Assembly: GCA_934728355.1 (NCBI GenBank)
Contig: CAKVEA010000011.1
Location: forward strand, 1 to 23,040
Direction: 5' to 3'
DNA from: an uncultured Eubacteriales bacterium
GTDB lineage: Bacteria; Bacillota; Clostridia; Oscillospirales; Acutalibacteraceae
DNA length: 23,040 nt
Shown here: positions 23,004 to 23,040 of the stretch, piece after piece
Layout: each line of letters starts with the position of its first letter
Position numbering within the stretch: position 1 is the stretch's first letter
Notes under the pieces: model-generated
Databases searched by the model: none
Told to the model about the DNA's origin: nothing
The model's input: the letters and a program-made list of their open reading frames with translations, nothing else
Translations under genes and position numbers: made by a program

Positions 23004-23040
23004 AAATGAGCGCTGAGGGGAACGGAAGTGAACGGGAAGC

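Noticed and set aside
1..23040. CRISPR array
   Set aside because: No regularly spaced repeats of the needed length and no cas-like gene were seen.

Overview
The window comes from an AT-rich, low-GC Gram-positive bacterium, most probably a gut-type clostridium (Clostridia, perhaps Oscillospirales). The reasons are A/T-rich codon use, strong GGAGG-type ribosome binding sites, sigma-A-like TTGACA/TATAAT promoters, Gram-positive core genes (rny-ymdB, a fakA-like DAK2 gene, single-domain nnrD) and a Tn4451-style TnpW/large serine recombinase pair. This is inferred from gene content; no search was run.

Positions 1 to about 7.5 kb are accessory DNA. They begin in the lysis end of a prophage: a small hypothetical protein, a GH25-LysM endolysin and a holin, closed by a terminator. 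Next comes a regulatory zone with four small XRE/Cro-type repressor genes, all on the minus strand, with GGGATAT-type palindromic operators between them. Divergent from the last repressor is a promoter-operator region driving a SLOG-family protein and an overlapping small membrane protein. Then follow about 530 bp without a gene (repeats and a long hairpin), a sigma-70-region-4-like protein, about 490 bp without a gene whose core is bounded by a 12-bp inverted repeat and looks like a structured RNA or an element remnant, a TnpW-like protein, and a large serine recombinase (TnpX type) that ends just before a tRNA-Pro(GGG) gene on the opposite strand. The left end of the mobile element is outside the window.

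Positions 7.5 to 23 kb are conserved chromosome. yebC-polA-rimI-tsaD form a tight plus-strand operon ending in a strong bidirectional terminator. Three minus-strand genes follow: an orphan double-glycine (bacteriocin-like) peptide with its own promoter, secG, and an unrecognised 106-residue protein upstream of secG. A second long plus-strand operon starts from a promoter near 13735 with a terminator-like hairpin in its leader: rny, ymdB, fakA-like DAK2/DegV-fold protein, a GT8 glycosyltransferase with an unusual signal anchor, recG, acpS, nnrD and a small lipoprotein. The last 70 bases carry a strong promoter followed by GC-richer, rRNA-leader-like sequence, so a stable-RNA operon may start just beyond the window.

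Most worth a second look: the 5030-5341 region upstream of tnpW, the repressor/SLOG/membrane-protein module, the orphan double-glycine peptide, and the secreted-topology GT8.
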